A stretch of 60,000 nt of DNA from Polytrichum commune (Eukaryota > Streptophyta > Polytrichopsida > Polytrichales > Polytrichaceae): positions 27,592,001 through 27,652,000 of the forward strand of contig OX485806.1 of the NCBI GenBank assembly GCA_950295325.1, read 5' to 3'. The notes under the pieces were generated by a model that was given only the letters and a program-made list of their open reading frames with translations, ran no database searches and had not been told where the DNA came from. A program made the translations under genes and the position numbers. This document shows, in pieces, positions 47,690 to 57,045 of this stretch. Position 1 is the stretch's first letter; every line of letters begins with the position of its first letter.

Positions 47690-48800
47690 AACCAAACCAC
47701 GCTTCTTTAAGGACATTGAGCATACTTGGCATCAGGATTTAATGTTCCAACCAAATCATTTCTTTGAAGCCGATTGAGCACACACAACATCAGGGTTGGT
47801 TAAGCGTTCCAACAAAAATATTTCTTACAAAAGGATTGAACACATTTGGCATCAGGGTTTAGTGTTCCCAAGTATAACACACTTCTTGCAAAAAGGGTTG
47901 AGGACACTTGGCATCAGGATTCAGTGTTTCGACCAAACCACACTTCTTACAAAAGAAGTGAGCGCACTTGGCATCAGTGTTTAGGGATTCAGCCAACCCA
48001 CTTCTTACAAAATGCAACGTGACGAGTATAACTCAACTTCTACATTATAATGAGAGCATCCAAGGATTTTCCAAGTTCCCGAGGAATGGAGCCACATCAA
48101 GGCCAACAAACAAGGGGAAATGAAAAACAAACAAAAACAGATAAATCACACTTCTTACAAAAGAATTGAGCACACTTGACATCAAGGTCCAGCCAAACCA
48201 CACTTCTTCAAAAGGGATTGAACACACTTGGCATCAAGGTCTAGGAATTCATTCAAACTACTGCTTCCAAAATGCAACATGATGCGTACAGCTCAAATTC
48301 CACATGGTCATCAGAAAACGCAAGAATTTTGCAAACCCGAGCAATGGCGCCACATTCAGGCCAACGAACGAGGGGAGGAGGGGGAATCGGAAACAAACAA
48401 AGAAACAAACCACGCGTATTAAAAAGGGATTGAACGCACTTGGCATCAGGGTCCAGTGTTCCAACCAAACCACACGTCTTACAAAATGCAACATAATGAT
48501 CACAGCTCAAAATCCACATTAATATCACCCCGTGCAAGGATTCTGCAAACCCGACGAATTAGAAGGGAAATTTATTAATCAAAAAATAAATAAAAAGAAA
48601 GAGAACTAACAACCCACACTTCTTACAAAACGATTGACCACACTTGGCATCAACCTTTAAGGCTTCAACCAAACCACTTCTTCCAAAATGCAACACGATG
48701 ATCACGTCTCAAAATCCATATTGTAATCAGAACGTGCAAGGATTTTGCAAACCCGAGGTATGGATCCACGTCAAAGCCAACGAACAGGGGGAAACATCAA
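47690..48800. repeat. compound tandem array upstream of RPOT
   Basis: Short units built on CACACTTCTTACAAAA, GATTGAGCACACTTGGCATC and TGTTCCAACCAAACCAC repeat about ten times. A longer block, ACAAAATGCAACGTGATGA-like through GCAAGGATTTTGCAAACCCG to AGGCCAACGAACGAGGGG, recurs at about 48,007, 48,267, 48,482 and 48,687. Units are imperfect. The minus-strand open frames inside repeat similar peptides simply because the DNA repeats. The array starts less than 100 bp upstream of the RPOT start codon. Confidence 0.9.
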
Positions 48801-49100
48801 AAAACAAACTCAAAGTCGATGGGTTTGGGGTTTATAAACAGTGTCGTCGCCGAGCCGAATTAGGTTTTAAGGTTTTGCTACATGCACTTCCAAATTTCTT
48901 CAATATCACCGAACGATTGCAAATGCGTAGAGTCTCCATGTTCCAAGCCTCACAATTTTTTTTTTCTCTAAAGGCAGAATGTGAAGAAGCACCAACATGA
49001 GCGGAGTTCGGCGCCGCTTTAAAACCCGCGGCGTCAATTCCTGAGACAAACAAACAGAGCGTGGCGCGGCGTTGTAATGCAAATCACCGGTTGAATCTGA
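48801..49100 (-). promoter_or_regulatory. candidate RPOT promoter/leader with a 73-codon frame
   Basis: A local rise in G+C (GGCGCCGC, CGCGGCG, GTGGCGCGGCG) upstream of RPOT on its coding strand, suggestive of a transcription start. A minus frame at 49,053-48,832 starts MFVSGIDAAGFKAAPNS and is Ser-, Ala- and Arg-rich with few acidic residues, which would suit a targeting peptide. It ends at a stop before the repeat array, and no donor joining it to RPOT is evident. Alternatively it is chance. Confidence 0.3.
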
Positions 49101-49244
49101 GCTCAAATTGATCCTTGTTGAGCTGATCGAACAACGACGTAAATGTGCATCCGATTCGATTGTTGAATGATTTAAAAAATGTTGCGGCAACAATCGAACG
49201 TCGGTTGCACAGCCGCCTGCGAAAAGACTCGAGAATGGTTGCTC

Positions 49245-49480
49245 CCATTGAGTTATCAGTGAACGGATGAAACCCAGTGGATGAAGTACATTCTCTGTGG
49301 ATGTGGATGGGTTCTGTTGGACTCGACCTGGGTGGGCCCAGAGAATCATCAGCATCGCTCCTCCCATTGGTTAACGATAATGGATGAAATACAGTAGATG
49401 AACTAGATTCCATGTAAATGGAATCCGTCGGAGTCGATGCCATGGGGTTAACAATTGTGGATGTAGTAGACTCAATGTAC
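49245..49480. repeat. short degenerate tandem repeats, about 90-115 bp
   Basis: Variants of GTTAACGATAATGGATGAAA with CAGTGGATGAACTAGATTCC and GGAATCCGTCGGAGTCGA recur two to three times (from about 49,250, 49,357 and 49,447). Minus frames of 147 and 153 codons here reflect the repeats. Confidence 0.55.
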
Positions 49481-49810
49481 ATGTGAGGTATGTTAGTGTT
49501 ATTTTGTTCGTTTTTCATGTTCTCCAACTTCTACCGATTGTATTTACACTATAAAGCTCGTGTTGCATTAGCAAATCTATGATAAAACATTTGCTAAAAT
49601 TGGATTGAAAATCGAAACCCTCCTAATTTAGTTTATGGTTGCCGGAAGTGCATGTTTGTTGATATATAGGTCCTCCCAATTGAAATGTAGAGTACTTATT
49701 AATATTTGAAGACATAGTCCAGTCTATTTTAAACATGTCTCTTTGTGACATTTGTCCTTTGATCCTCACCAAATCACATACCAATTAAATATAGGGTCCT
49801 AGTTAAGAAA
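49481..49810 (+). repeat. dispersed repeat G, copy (empty site for element I)
   Basis: GAGGTATGTTAGTGTTATTT, CATGTTCTCCAACTTCTACC, then directly GCTCGTGTTGCATTAGCAAA, TAGGTCCTCCCAATTGAAAT and AAGACATAGTCCAGTC. At 55.68-56.50 kb the same sequence is interrupted by element I2 between the second and third blocks. Confidence 0.75.
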
Positions 49811-49894
49811 ACGAGTCTACCTTAATAAGATAGTTGGGTCTTGAATGGTTACTTTTTTCGAATAGCCTAACCATAATCTTAGAATAGAAAACAC

Positions 49895-50200
49895 GCGAGT
49901 AGTATAAGATGGTTACGAAATCCACATCGAGGTTGTTAGTAGTCACTTTTCTCATACTTCATTTGGAGTTCATATGAATATCTTATTCAATACCAAAGTG
50001 AAGATTGCCATGCTCATCAAATGATCATACATGTCCCCCCCCCCCCACCTAATTATGTTGACTACCTATTGAATCTAGACCAACTATCATCTTTTTAAAA
50101 CACAACTGGATTTCTTTTCAACACATGTCTTTCTGGTGTCCGTTCTTGGACCCACAAAAGCACATACCATTCAAATGCAAATGCCCGGTTAAGATAAGTA
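49895..50200 (+). repeat. dispersed repeat G, copy
   Basis: AGTATAAGATGGTTACGAAA, TTTGGAGTTCATATGAATAT, GTGAAGATTGCCATGCTC, ATCATACATGTCCCC with a twelve-C tract (50,035-50,046), then CAACACATGTCTTTCTGGTG. Confidence 0.7.
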
Positions 50201-50317
50201 ACCGGATTTAGACACATCTACCTTAGACAAATTCAGAGATGGTTCTTATAGAGAGGTCTCCATGTAGTGGGCAATCAAGGGATAATTTGGATACTCCTAT
50301 TGAGGGGGAAATGTGTG

Positions 50318-50560
50318 TAGCTATAAACTTTGAGAGAATTTTAGGATGTAAAAAAGGTTATGCACATGGGACCTGTTGTCTTAAATCCTAGATTGGCGTA
50401 TGCAAGGCTAGCTTGGCCCACCCATCCTAGTAAGACAAGCTAAAGAGTCGGCTTTTAAAAGCCCGACACCACTACTACGATGATTCAAGCCTTTAAGAAA
50501 ACTCGGGTGACTTTGTGTTAATTCTCATAAACTCATGGTTTGGGACTACATAACATGATT
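50318..50560 (+). repeat. dispersed repeat E2
   Basis: TTTGAGAGAATTTTAGGATG, GCAAGGCTAGCTTGGCCCA, CATCCTAGTAAGACAAGC and GATTCAAGCCTTTAAGAAAA match E1 in RPOT intron 10. Confidence 0.7.
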
Positions 50561-51282
50561 TAGTCCACTTTGTATGTTGGATGGGGCCACGAATAAGCCA
50601 AATTCTAGTTGAAATAATAATATGTTTATCCTCATAACAAAGCACTGCACTAGCATATTCAAGCTTTAAAACTTGGGTGAAGTAGTTAATTGATATTATT
50701 AGAATGGAACAATTGATAGCAACTGAATAATGTTGTGTAAACTCATGGTTTCATCCACTTTACGAAGAACTCCGATGGTGATGATCCCATTCCAGTATGA
50801 AAAGATAACTGCTCACAAGAAATTTTTCAAAGTCGAGAATGAACTAACTTTTCCATTTGTTGATACATTACTATGTATGGTAGGTTTATATAACGACTCG
50901 AATTTCCCAATTGTTTTATTTAACATGTGAAAGGTCGATCAAAGAAACTAAAAGTCAGTGGCCAGTCTAGCTTTCAAACCACGCAATGAGTGTGAGATGC
51001 TTAGGAACACCAAATTGTGCTTATAGCTCTCTCTTTTCCTCGGTTTTTTTGGAGCTCAAAGATACAGTGAAGATTCGTTTCTTATGTATGAGTAATCATA
51101 CATTAAGTTCTCCCAATAAATGTGATTATTGAAACTAAAATGGTTAGAATTTGTGCACGTAGTCTAATCTCTTTTAAACATGCTTCATTTTGGTGTTTGT
51201 TCTTTGATCCAAGCACCACTTAAACAAGCTAACAAGTTAACATACATTTAGAATGAGTAACCAAATTAGGGCCACTTACCTT
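50561..51282. other. intergenic, repeat G fragment, no gene
   Basis: 51,155-51,200 carries the phrase CACGTAGTCTAATCTCTTTT with a TTGATCC end of repeat G. Nothing else recognised. Confidence 0.45.
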
Positions 51283-51400
51283 ACCACAAAGGGTGGCCGA
51301 ACTTGGGGTAGGTTTACAAAGGGGATCGATAAAGACAAAGAGGGAGGGTTCGATCCCTAGGGCAAATGAACAAAATAGTCAATTTCTTTATTGAAAGGGA
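51283..51400 (+). repeat. tRNA-like (SINE-head) sequence
   Basis: TGGCCGAACTTGG (51,293-51,305) resembles a polymerase-III A box, and GGTTCGATCCC at about 51,347 matches the B box at a usual distance. It does not fold as a plausible tRNA by eye. No A-tail or target duplication identified, so a SINE head is only one reading. Confidence 0.4.
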
Positions 51401-51438
51401 TCATTGGTGCTGACACCAACAATTATCTGTTGTAACAA

Positions 51439-51937
51439 GGGTCATTTCACACTCAAGCCAAGAGCCGTGACCATGAAATTGTGAGAGCCCACTAGAAGTG
51501 TCCAAAGGCCGTCCCAAGACACTTTCGCAATCATGTAGCATGATCACGGGCCCTTAGGTGTAGTGTGAAGTCATATGTAATTAGGCTCTCAACCAATGCT
51601 ATTTCAATGAATTCTTATTCATGCGGGTCTTCACACATGATAAAAATATGGTGTATCAACGGTTGTGAGATTTTAGAGTATCACGGTCTCTTGGTTCTTA
51701 TGTTAGGCCTACCTTCAAGAGGTGGTTTTTGAAAATAGTATGAGTGACCATTAAACACGATTCATTCGATGCCATGTAGGAATCCACGTAGGCTTCACAT
51801 CCATCTTACATTCACATACTCAGTTGGTCCCTTGAGCGTAGTGTGAAGCGAACTTGGACCAGCTCCGCCTTTTCCACCAATGAGAGAGTGCTTGAAGTGT
51901 AATGGTCACGGGCCATGAGTCTCGTGTGTGATGTTGC
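51439..51937 (+). mobile_element. TIR element family B, copy B3
   Basis: GGGTCATTTCACACTCAAGC with AGAGCCGTGACCATG on the left; CCACCAATGAGAGAGTGCTT, TGTAATGGTCACGGGC and TCTCGTGTGTGATG on the right. About 499 bp, same orientation as B1. Confidence 0.85.
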
Positions 51938-52859
51938 TCCAAGTACGCATGTGTTGTGGGTACTGCCCTTGTACTTACCACCAAACTAAATAACTTAGTT
52001 AAGTTATGGGTTGGCTTTGGTTTCATAATGCCTATCAAGGGGGTAATAGTAAAAACATGTCCTCGATAGGTTGGACGAAAATCCGTCCCAATTCGAGTTT
52101 TATAAAGTAATTCAAGGTTTCTAATCTCACTTTAGGGTTTAACTTGGCTAAATTGTATGCAACTCCGACACAAAGATCTTCCATAGGAGGTGTCTAACTC
52201 CCAGTTGGAGTTGTCTAAGTCCAGCGCAAAGACGTTCCATCAGGATTTGTCTAACTCTCATGCACAATTTGTTTTTGGATTGTGTAGACTATGTGCACCA
52301 TAATTTCTTGGGTTGTTTGACCCAATTCTTTCTTTGGAACTTTTGAATCCAAACACCATATGCTCACATGTCAAGTACAACAAAGTATGGTTAGTCTTTC
52401 TTTCTTGCATAATCATTCATTAATTTCCCTTTAATCCATATATATCATAGGGACCATGTTTTCAATTTTTGTACTATGAGCCTAAATCAATGTTGGAAAG
52501 TGCACCTAGTGTCGGAATAACTTATAAATCAATTATGCACGGTAATGTTCATGCTACTAAATTTGACTTTGAATGAATACAAAAACCACACGGCAAACAA
52601 ATGGGTTTCAAATTCCTATGCCATACCGTGTGGTAACATTAAAAACATAACCCCCGTGAGTTGATTGCCAATTCCTCCCAATTTAAACTCATGACACTAA
52701 TTCAAGGTCTTTGACCTTGATTTAGCTAAACACAACAATATCCAAACTCTACAATAATAATCTACGATTTCATTCTCCCCACTCCCTCTCAGTAGATGTT
52801 GTGAACATTCACCCCAAAATAACCTTATATGGATTTGAAGGAGAGATGTTGAGCGGACA
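51938..52859. other. intergenic, no gene recognised
   Basis: No credible frame. About 52,170-52,255 has a short imperfect duplication (ACAAAGATCTTCCATAGGAG and CAAAGACGTTCCATCAGGAT). Confidence 0.45.
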
Positions 52860-53580
52860 CTAGAATTAGAATTTAAAGATCCCAACTTACTCTACTTGAG
52901 GTCATTTAAGATGAATTGGCAACAAACCCCTAGGGGTCAAGTCTTTATGCTGGATGGATGACATGTATGCTTGTACACGAGAATTCCCTCACCAGATTTG
53001 AAGGCCATTGTGGTAATCCTCAATGTATAGTAAATTTTGTTGGCATTGCATATTTGAAAAGAGAGAGACAAAATTATTGTATACGAGCATACATCTCATT
53101 CATCCAACATAAATGCCTTCAAATTTTGTTAAACCTTAAAGGTTGTTGAGTTGAGTTGAGTTGACATTGGAATTAGTTATGAAGACCCTGCATGAGTTTA
53201 CTCAAGGTCATTTGAGATGAATCACGAACAAACCCATATAGGCAATCTACTTCTCATGTTGGATGGATGAGAGGTAACACTTGTACAAGATAATCCCCTC
53301 TCTCCATATTTGATGGCCATTGTGGTAATCCTCAACTTACAATGAGTTTGTTGCCATTGCCAAATTTAAAAGGAGAGATTGAAATTATTGTATAAGAATG
53401 CACCTCCCATCCACCCAACATAAAAGCCTTGAAATAGCATGCAACCTGAAGGTTATTTTGTTTTGGTTGACTTGACACCGGGATTAGTTTTAAATATTCC
53501 AAAGTTGATTTACTCAAGGTCATTTCGGATGAATTAGGAACAACCCTATAGGGGTCAAGTTTTCATGTTGGATGAATGAG
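52860..53580. repeat. tandem repeat, about 310-bp unit, two and a half copies
   Basis: ACT(C)AAGGTCATTT-type anchors occur near 52,893, 53,202 and 53,512, each followed by GATGAATTGGCAACAAAC-like, ATGTTGGATGGATGA, GGCCATTGTGGTAATCCTCA, AAATTATTGTAT and CATCCAACATAAA blocks. Diverged single fragments lie near 5.2 and 25.05 kb. Non-coding. Confidence 0.8.
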
Positions 53581-54290
53581 AAGGACGCTCGTATATTGTC
53601 CATGTCTCCCACTTGAAATTGTCTCTCGTCTCCATGTCATCGAGGCGTTTGTGAATGAAGGGTGTGTGGTCGTAGGCTGACCACATCCAAGCCATCCATT
53701 CACACAACCCCATCCTATGGTCTACAAAAGTGCTCGAGCAACATGGAAAAAAACTTGTGATGGATGAAATTTCGGCGGAGGAAAAACCAATGTTTGCAAG
53801 ATGAAGGGGTCGATTGTTCATCCCATAAAATGAAAGCATTCGTGTGAGATTTTTGAAGGTTCCCAAAGGGTTCCCTAAGTTCCCAATGGAGTTCCCTGGA
53901 GGGTTCCCTCAATTCCCAATGGCTAGAACGCTTGGTTCTACCTTCCATAAGGAAGAGGTAGGAGTTTGAACCCCCCATTGGCATCATCTCCTCCGCAAGT
54001 CCTTTTAACGAAGGACTTAGTTTGACAAACTTCATCCAATATTTGTAAGTGGATGAAGGTGGAGATTTCATCCAACGTTAGGTTTTTCAAGCTCTACCCG
54101 AGAGGAAGATAAGCCATAAGTTGGGACAACATAAGAACCTTTGAATTTGTCAGATTGCAATCGACGGCCGAAAACTTCTAGCCCCGACCACACCTTGTCC
54201 CATCTGCCCTGGCTGGCCGGCCCCATCTGCAAGGGTGTCCCCAATCAGGCGGGCTGGTTGGGGGGCGGTTGGAACCCCTAGTGTGGCTGG
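53581..54290. other. intergenic, no gene recognised
   Basis: Minus frames of 103 and 118 codons overlap and show no domain. A repeated TTCCCAATGG/GGGTTCCCT phrase at 53,860-53,920 makes them low-complexity. 54,180-54,290 is markedly GC-rich (GGCTGGCCGGCC). Confidence 0.4.
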
Positions 54291-54738
54291 GGTATAGTCA
54301 GTGTTCAAGATTGAAGTCTTCAATGCCCTTCAAACGCGATTTGGCCCTTCAAAATATACCTCTCTCAAAACAGCCCTTCAAAATGCAACCCCAAACTCAA
54401 AATGAAAACTTCACTTGACGTCCTCAAAATTTTTACACCCGTCAACATTGTAGCGCTACAGTGACAAGGAGGTCGCTACAACAACGAGGAGGTCGCTACA
54501 GTGACAACCTCAACACCTAGCAAATGATTCATTCAACATCGATCTGACTTGGAATTCAACTTTTTAGGTCTTGCAAAAGATTGGAATCCAACCCTTTCTT
54601 TGGTAAGCATTGAGTCAGTGTTGTAGTGTGATGTGATTCAATCAATGTGAAATCAGTGTTGATTTGGGTCTACAAATTTAAAGGTTTGTGATGTAATTCA
54701 CAGGCTAATCACGAATGAATGTTTTTTGTGGGGTGAAG

Positions 54739-54861
54739 GCCAACACACTGGTAGTGGTGGAGCATGATGGTGGGGTTCTGAAAGGATCATCAATTAGTGC
54801 AATTGCAGCTGCGAGTGCATTAGGGGAAGGAAGCACAGTCCAAGCTCCATCCAGCTATTGA
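54739..54861 (+). pseudogene. captured exon resembling electron-transfer flavoprotein alpha
   Basis: After an acceptor-like GGGGTGAAG, the frame reads ANTLVVVEHDGGVLKGSS then ISAIAAASALGEGSTV before diverging and stopping at TGA (54,859-54,861). It resembles the start of the mature part of plant mitochondrial ETF alpha (TL-V-EH--G--K--S---A-ASLG). The piece lies wholly within the hAT element, upstream of and in the same direction as the transposase exon, so it was probably acquired by transduplication. The match rests on recalled sequence over only ~33 residues and needs checking. Confidence 0.5.
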
Positions 54862-54910
54862 TAAGGTACTGATTCAGGCTTTGAAATGTTGTTGTTTACA
54901 ATTATAGCTT

Positions 54911-55270
54911 GTGGAGATGTTATGTTCCGTTTGTGAACGCCGAAGTATGCAAGAAGCTTGGGTTTTTTGTGGCAATGACCGGGAGTTCATGATTAATTGG
55001 CCAACTATGATGTCGCTATGGCAAGCCATACTTGTGATCCCAACTAGCACTGCTGTTTGTGAGCGTGGTTTTTCAAAGCAAAATTGGGTTAAGAGTGAAA
55101 GGAGAACTAGACTCAACCTTGACACACTAGATGCTTTAATGAGGGTTAGTCTAAATGGGTTAGGAGTTGAATTCATGGATTGGGATAGTATTTTTGAATC
55201 TTGGAAAATTGGCACAAGAACCAACAAGCGTAGGGCATTATCACTAGAAGAGGTGGAGTTAGATGGTTGA
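54911..55270 (+). pseudogene. hAT transposase C-terminal dimerisation region
   Basis: A 119-codon frame: WP (30-31), LWQAILVIPTSTAVCERGFS (36-55) and SERRTRLNLDTLDALMRV (62-79) form the hAT C-terminal dimerisation motif, with the conserved PTS, ER.FS and RR..L pieces. The rest of the transposase (BED zinc finger, RNase-H-like core) is absent from the element. The first ~25 residues may be intron or filler. Cannot transpose by itself; a residual dimerisation peptide is possible if expressed. Confidence 0.88.
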
Positions 55271-55682
55271 TTCTTAATTCTTCACATTGTATTGGAAGCA
55301 TGCACCATATAAATCATGCATAAGTTTAATATGAGTTTTTAATATTTTATTTCTATATTACTGAATTGACGTCTTGAATTTGAACTAGCCCTTCAACCGA
55401 AGGGTTCAAATTTTAGAGCCCTTCAAAATGAAACTCATATGAGGGCTTCAATCTTGAACACTGGGTATAGTGAGGCATGTCTCGATTGGTTGATTTTGCA
55501 TTTCGTTTCATAAACTTTGAATCCAGAAGCCAAATTGGGTTTGGAATTTCGAAGACTGGGTGGCAGAGCTTGGCAGTGGCTGAGTCACGGTAATATGTTG
55601 AATATAAGAACTTCAATTACATCAATTAATGGCATTTGGAAGTTGAATGAGTGAACAATACAGACGGAGCAGCCCAGCTGTG

Positions 55683-56500
55683 AGGTATGTCGGTGCTATA
55701 TATGTGGCTTGTCTTTTTGCATGTTCTCCAACTTCGAATGATTAGATCTACACCGTTTATGGTATTGAGTGTCACATACACTATTCGCGAAGGGCCTAAA
55801 CTAGATGCCTAGAGATCTCAAAGTGTCGTGTTTGCTAATTGTCATTATGATACTATTCTTCAACATAATTGCTTTTTGGAGTAAAGTTTGATATACACTA
55901 TGTCATTTAGCGCAGCACATCGGGATACCCGAGACGATAGTTATGTGTTTTAGTATGCTTGAAGGGGAAGATATCATTGAGCTAAATGATGACAAGTGTC
56001 ACGTGTTTACATTTTATGTATATTATAGTCAACTTATAGACCATTGTGTAACATGGGCATACACCTCATAACACTACTAAACATACTCATGCCAAGATAT
56101 TAGTAAGTGAGTTTGAACGTCAAGTGTCAGGAGGCGACCCCTAATGATGAAGTTGTTGATCATAAGTGTAACCTAGCATATGCCTAAAAATAGGGTAAGT
56201 GACATTATTATGCATGTGACACTAGATACCATAAATTGTGTATCTTGCTTCAAAACTCGTGTTGCATTGGCAGTCTATGATGAAACATCAACCCAAAAAA
56301 AGAAAAAGGACTTCCCATGTTTCTTTCCCTTCATACATAGGTCCTCCCAATTGTAAGCACTATTGAGTGTGGAGAAGTTTGTGAATTTGAAGAGGTATTC
56401 CAATCTCGTTAAACACATGTCTTTATGGTGTTTATTCATTGATTCTCACCCAATCTTACACCGATCAAACATAAGTGTCCAATTAAGAAAAGCAATTGAA
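55683..56500 (+). repeat. dispersed repeat G, copy split by element I2
   Basis: 55,683-55,748 (GAGGTATGTCGGTGCTATAT, CATGTTCTCCAACTTCGAAT) and 56,243-56,500 (AACTCGTGTTGCATTGGCAG, TAGGTCCTCCCAATTGTAAG, CACATGTCTTTATGGTGTTT) are contiguous in the copy at 49.48-49.81 kb. Confidence 0.75.
55749..56242 (+). mobile_element. TIR element family I, copy I2 (about 494 bp)
   Basis: The left ACACCGTTTATGGTATTGAG with TGTCACATACA is the inverse of the right TGCATGTGACACTAGATACC with ATAAATTGTGTA. It is inserted in repeat G; the uninterrupted site at 49.55 kb fixes the borders to within a few bases. TA flanks the ends, but the exact duplication is unclear. Non-coding. Confidence 0.85.
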
Positions 56501-56694
56501 CAACATCCTCATACCTTGATTGTTCATGGATTGAACCTCGTCAAATTGGGCCCCTAGCGCTATTACCCAATGTGAAAATGCAATTTACTCTATTATAGCA
56601 AGCATGTTTCATTAAAAATATGATTATGGATTAGTCTAGAGGGACCCACTTGAGATAAATCAACCATAAACATATGACCATTTAATGAACACAA

Positions 56695-56800
56695 GAACCT
56701 TCAATTCGACAATGATTTAGATATTCATATGAGCTCCAAAAATTATGAGAAAAATGACCATATGGCCTTGATTTGGATTTGCTAACCATCCTCTACTAAT
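56695..56800 (-). repeat. dispersed repeat G, inverted fragment
   Basis: On the minus strand it reads GGATGGTTAGCAAATCCAAA, then TTTTTGGAGCTCATATGAAT and GTTCTTGTGTTCATTAAATG, the family order. Confidence 0.65.
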
Positions 56801-57045
56801 CGCGTGTTTCATAGCCTAGAAGAAGTGAGCTAGTGGGGAAGAGTAAACATTTGGGCTTTTTGTTTCGCTTTGTTTTTTATTTAGAAAACCATGGCATAAC
56901 ATATGTGATGTGTCCAATATACCCTCAAGTTTAGGTGTCCAAAATAGGTGCACCTCCTTGAGTTTAGGGTATGGACAACTCTAGATGTGTTTGGATTAGG
57001 ATCATCCCACGGACTGCAGTATCCAATCCACCATTTTGGATTCGA

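Larger units (their letters stand above)
54299..55463 (+). mobile_element. non-autonomous hAT element, 1,165 bp
   Basis: Perfect 18-bp terminal inverted repeats CAGTGTTCAAGATTGAAG, flanked by an exact 8-bp direct repeat GGTATAGT (54,291-54,298 and 55,464-55,471), the hAT signature. Subterminal GCCCTTCAAA motifs recur near both ends. A short GTCGCTACA repeat lies at 54,450-54,505. It contains a hAT dimerisation exon and a captured host-like exon, but no DNA-binding or catalytic region, so it is an internally deleted derivative that would need a transposase from elsewhere. Confidence 0.95.

Noticed and set aside
46797-47777. Plus-strand frames of 168 and 152 codons
   Set aside because: They are antisense shadows of RPOT exon 1.
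49084-49527. 147- and 153-codon minus-strand frames
   Set aside because: They run through degenerate tandem repeats and repeat G, and the peptides repeat for that reason. No domain.
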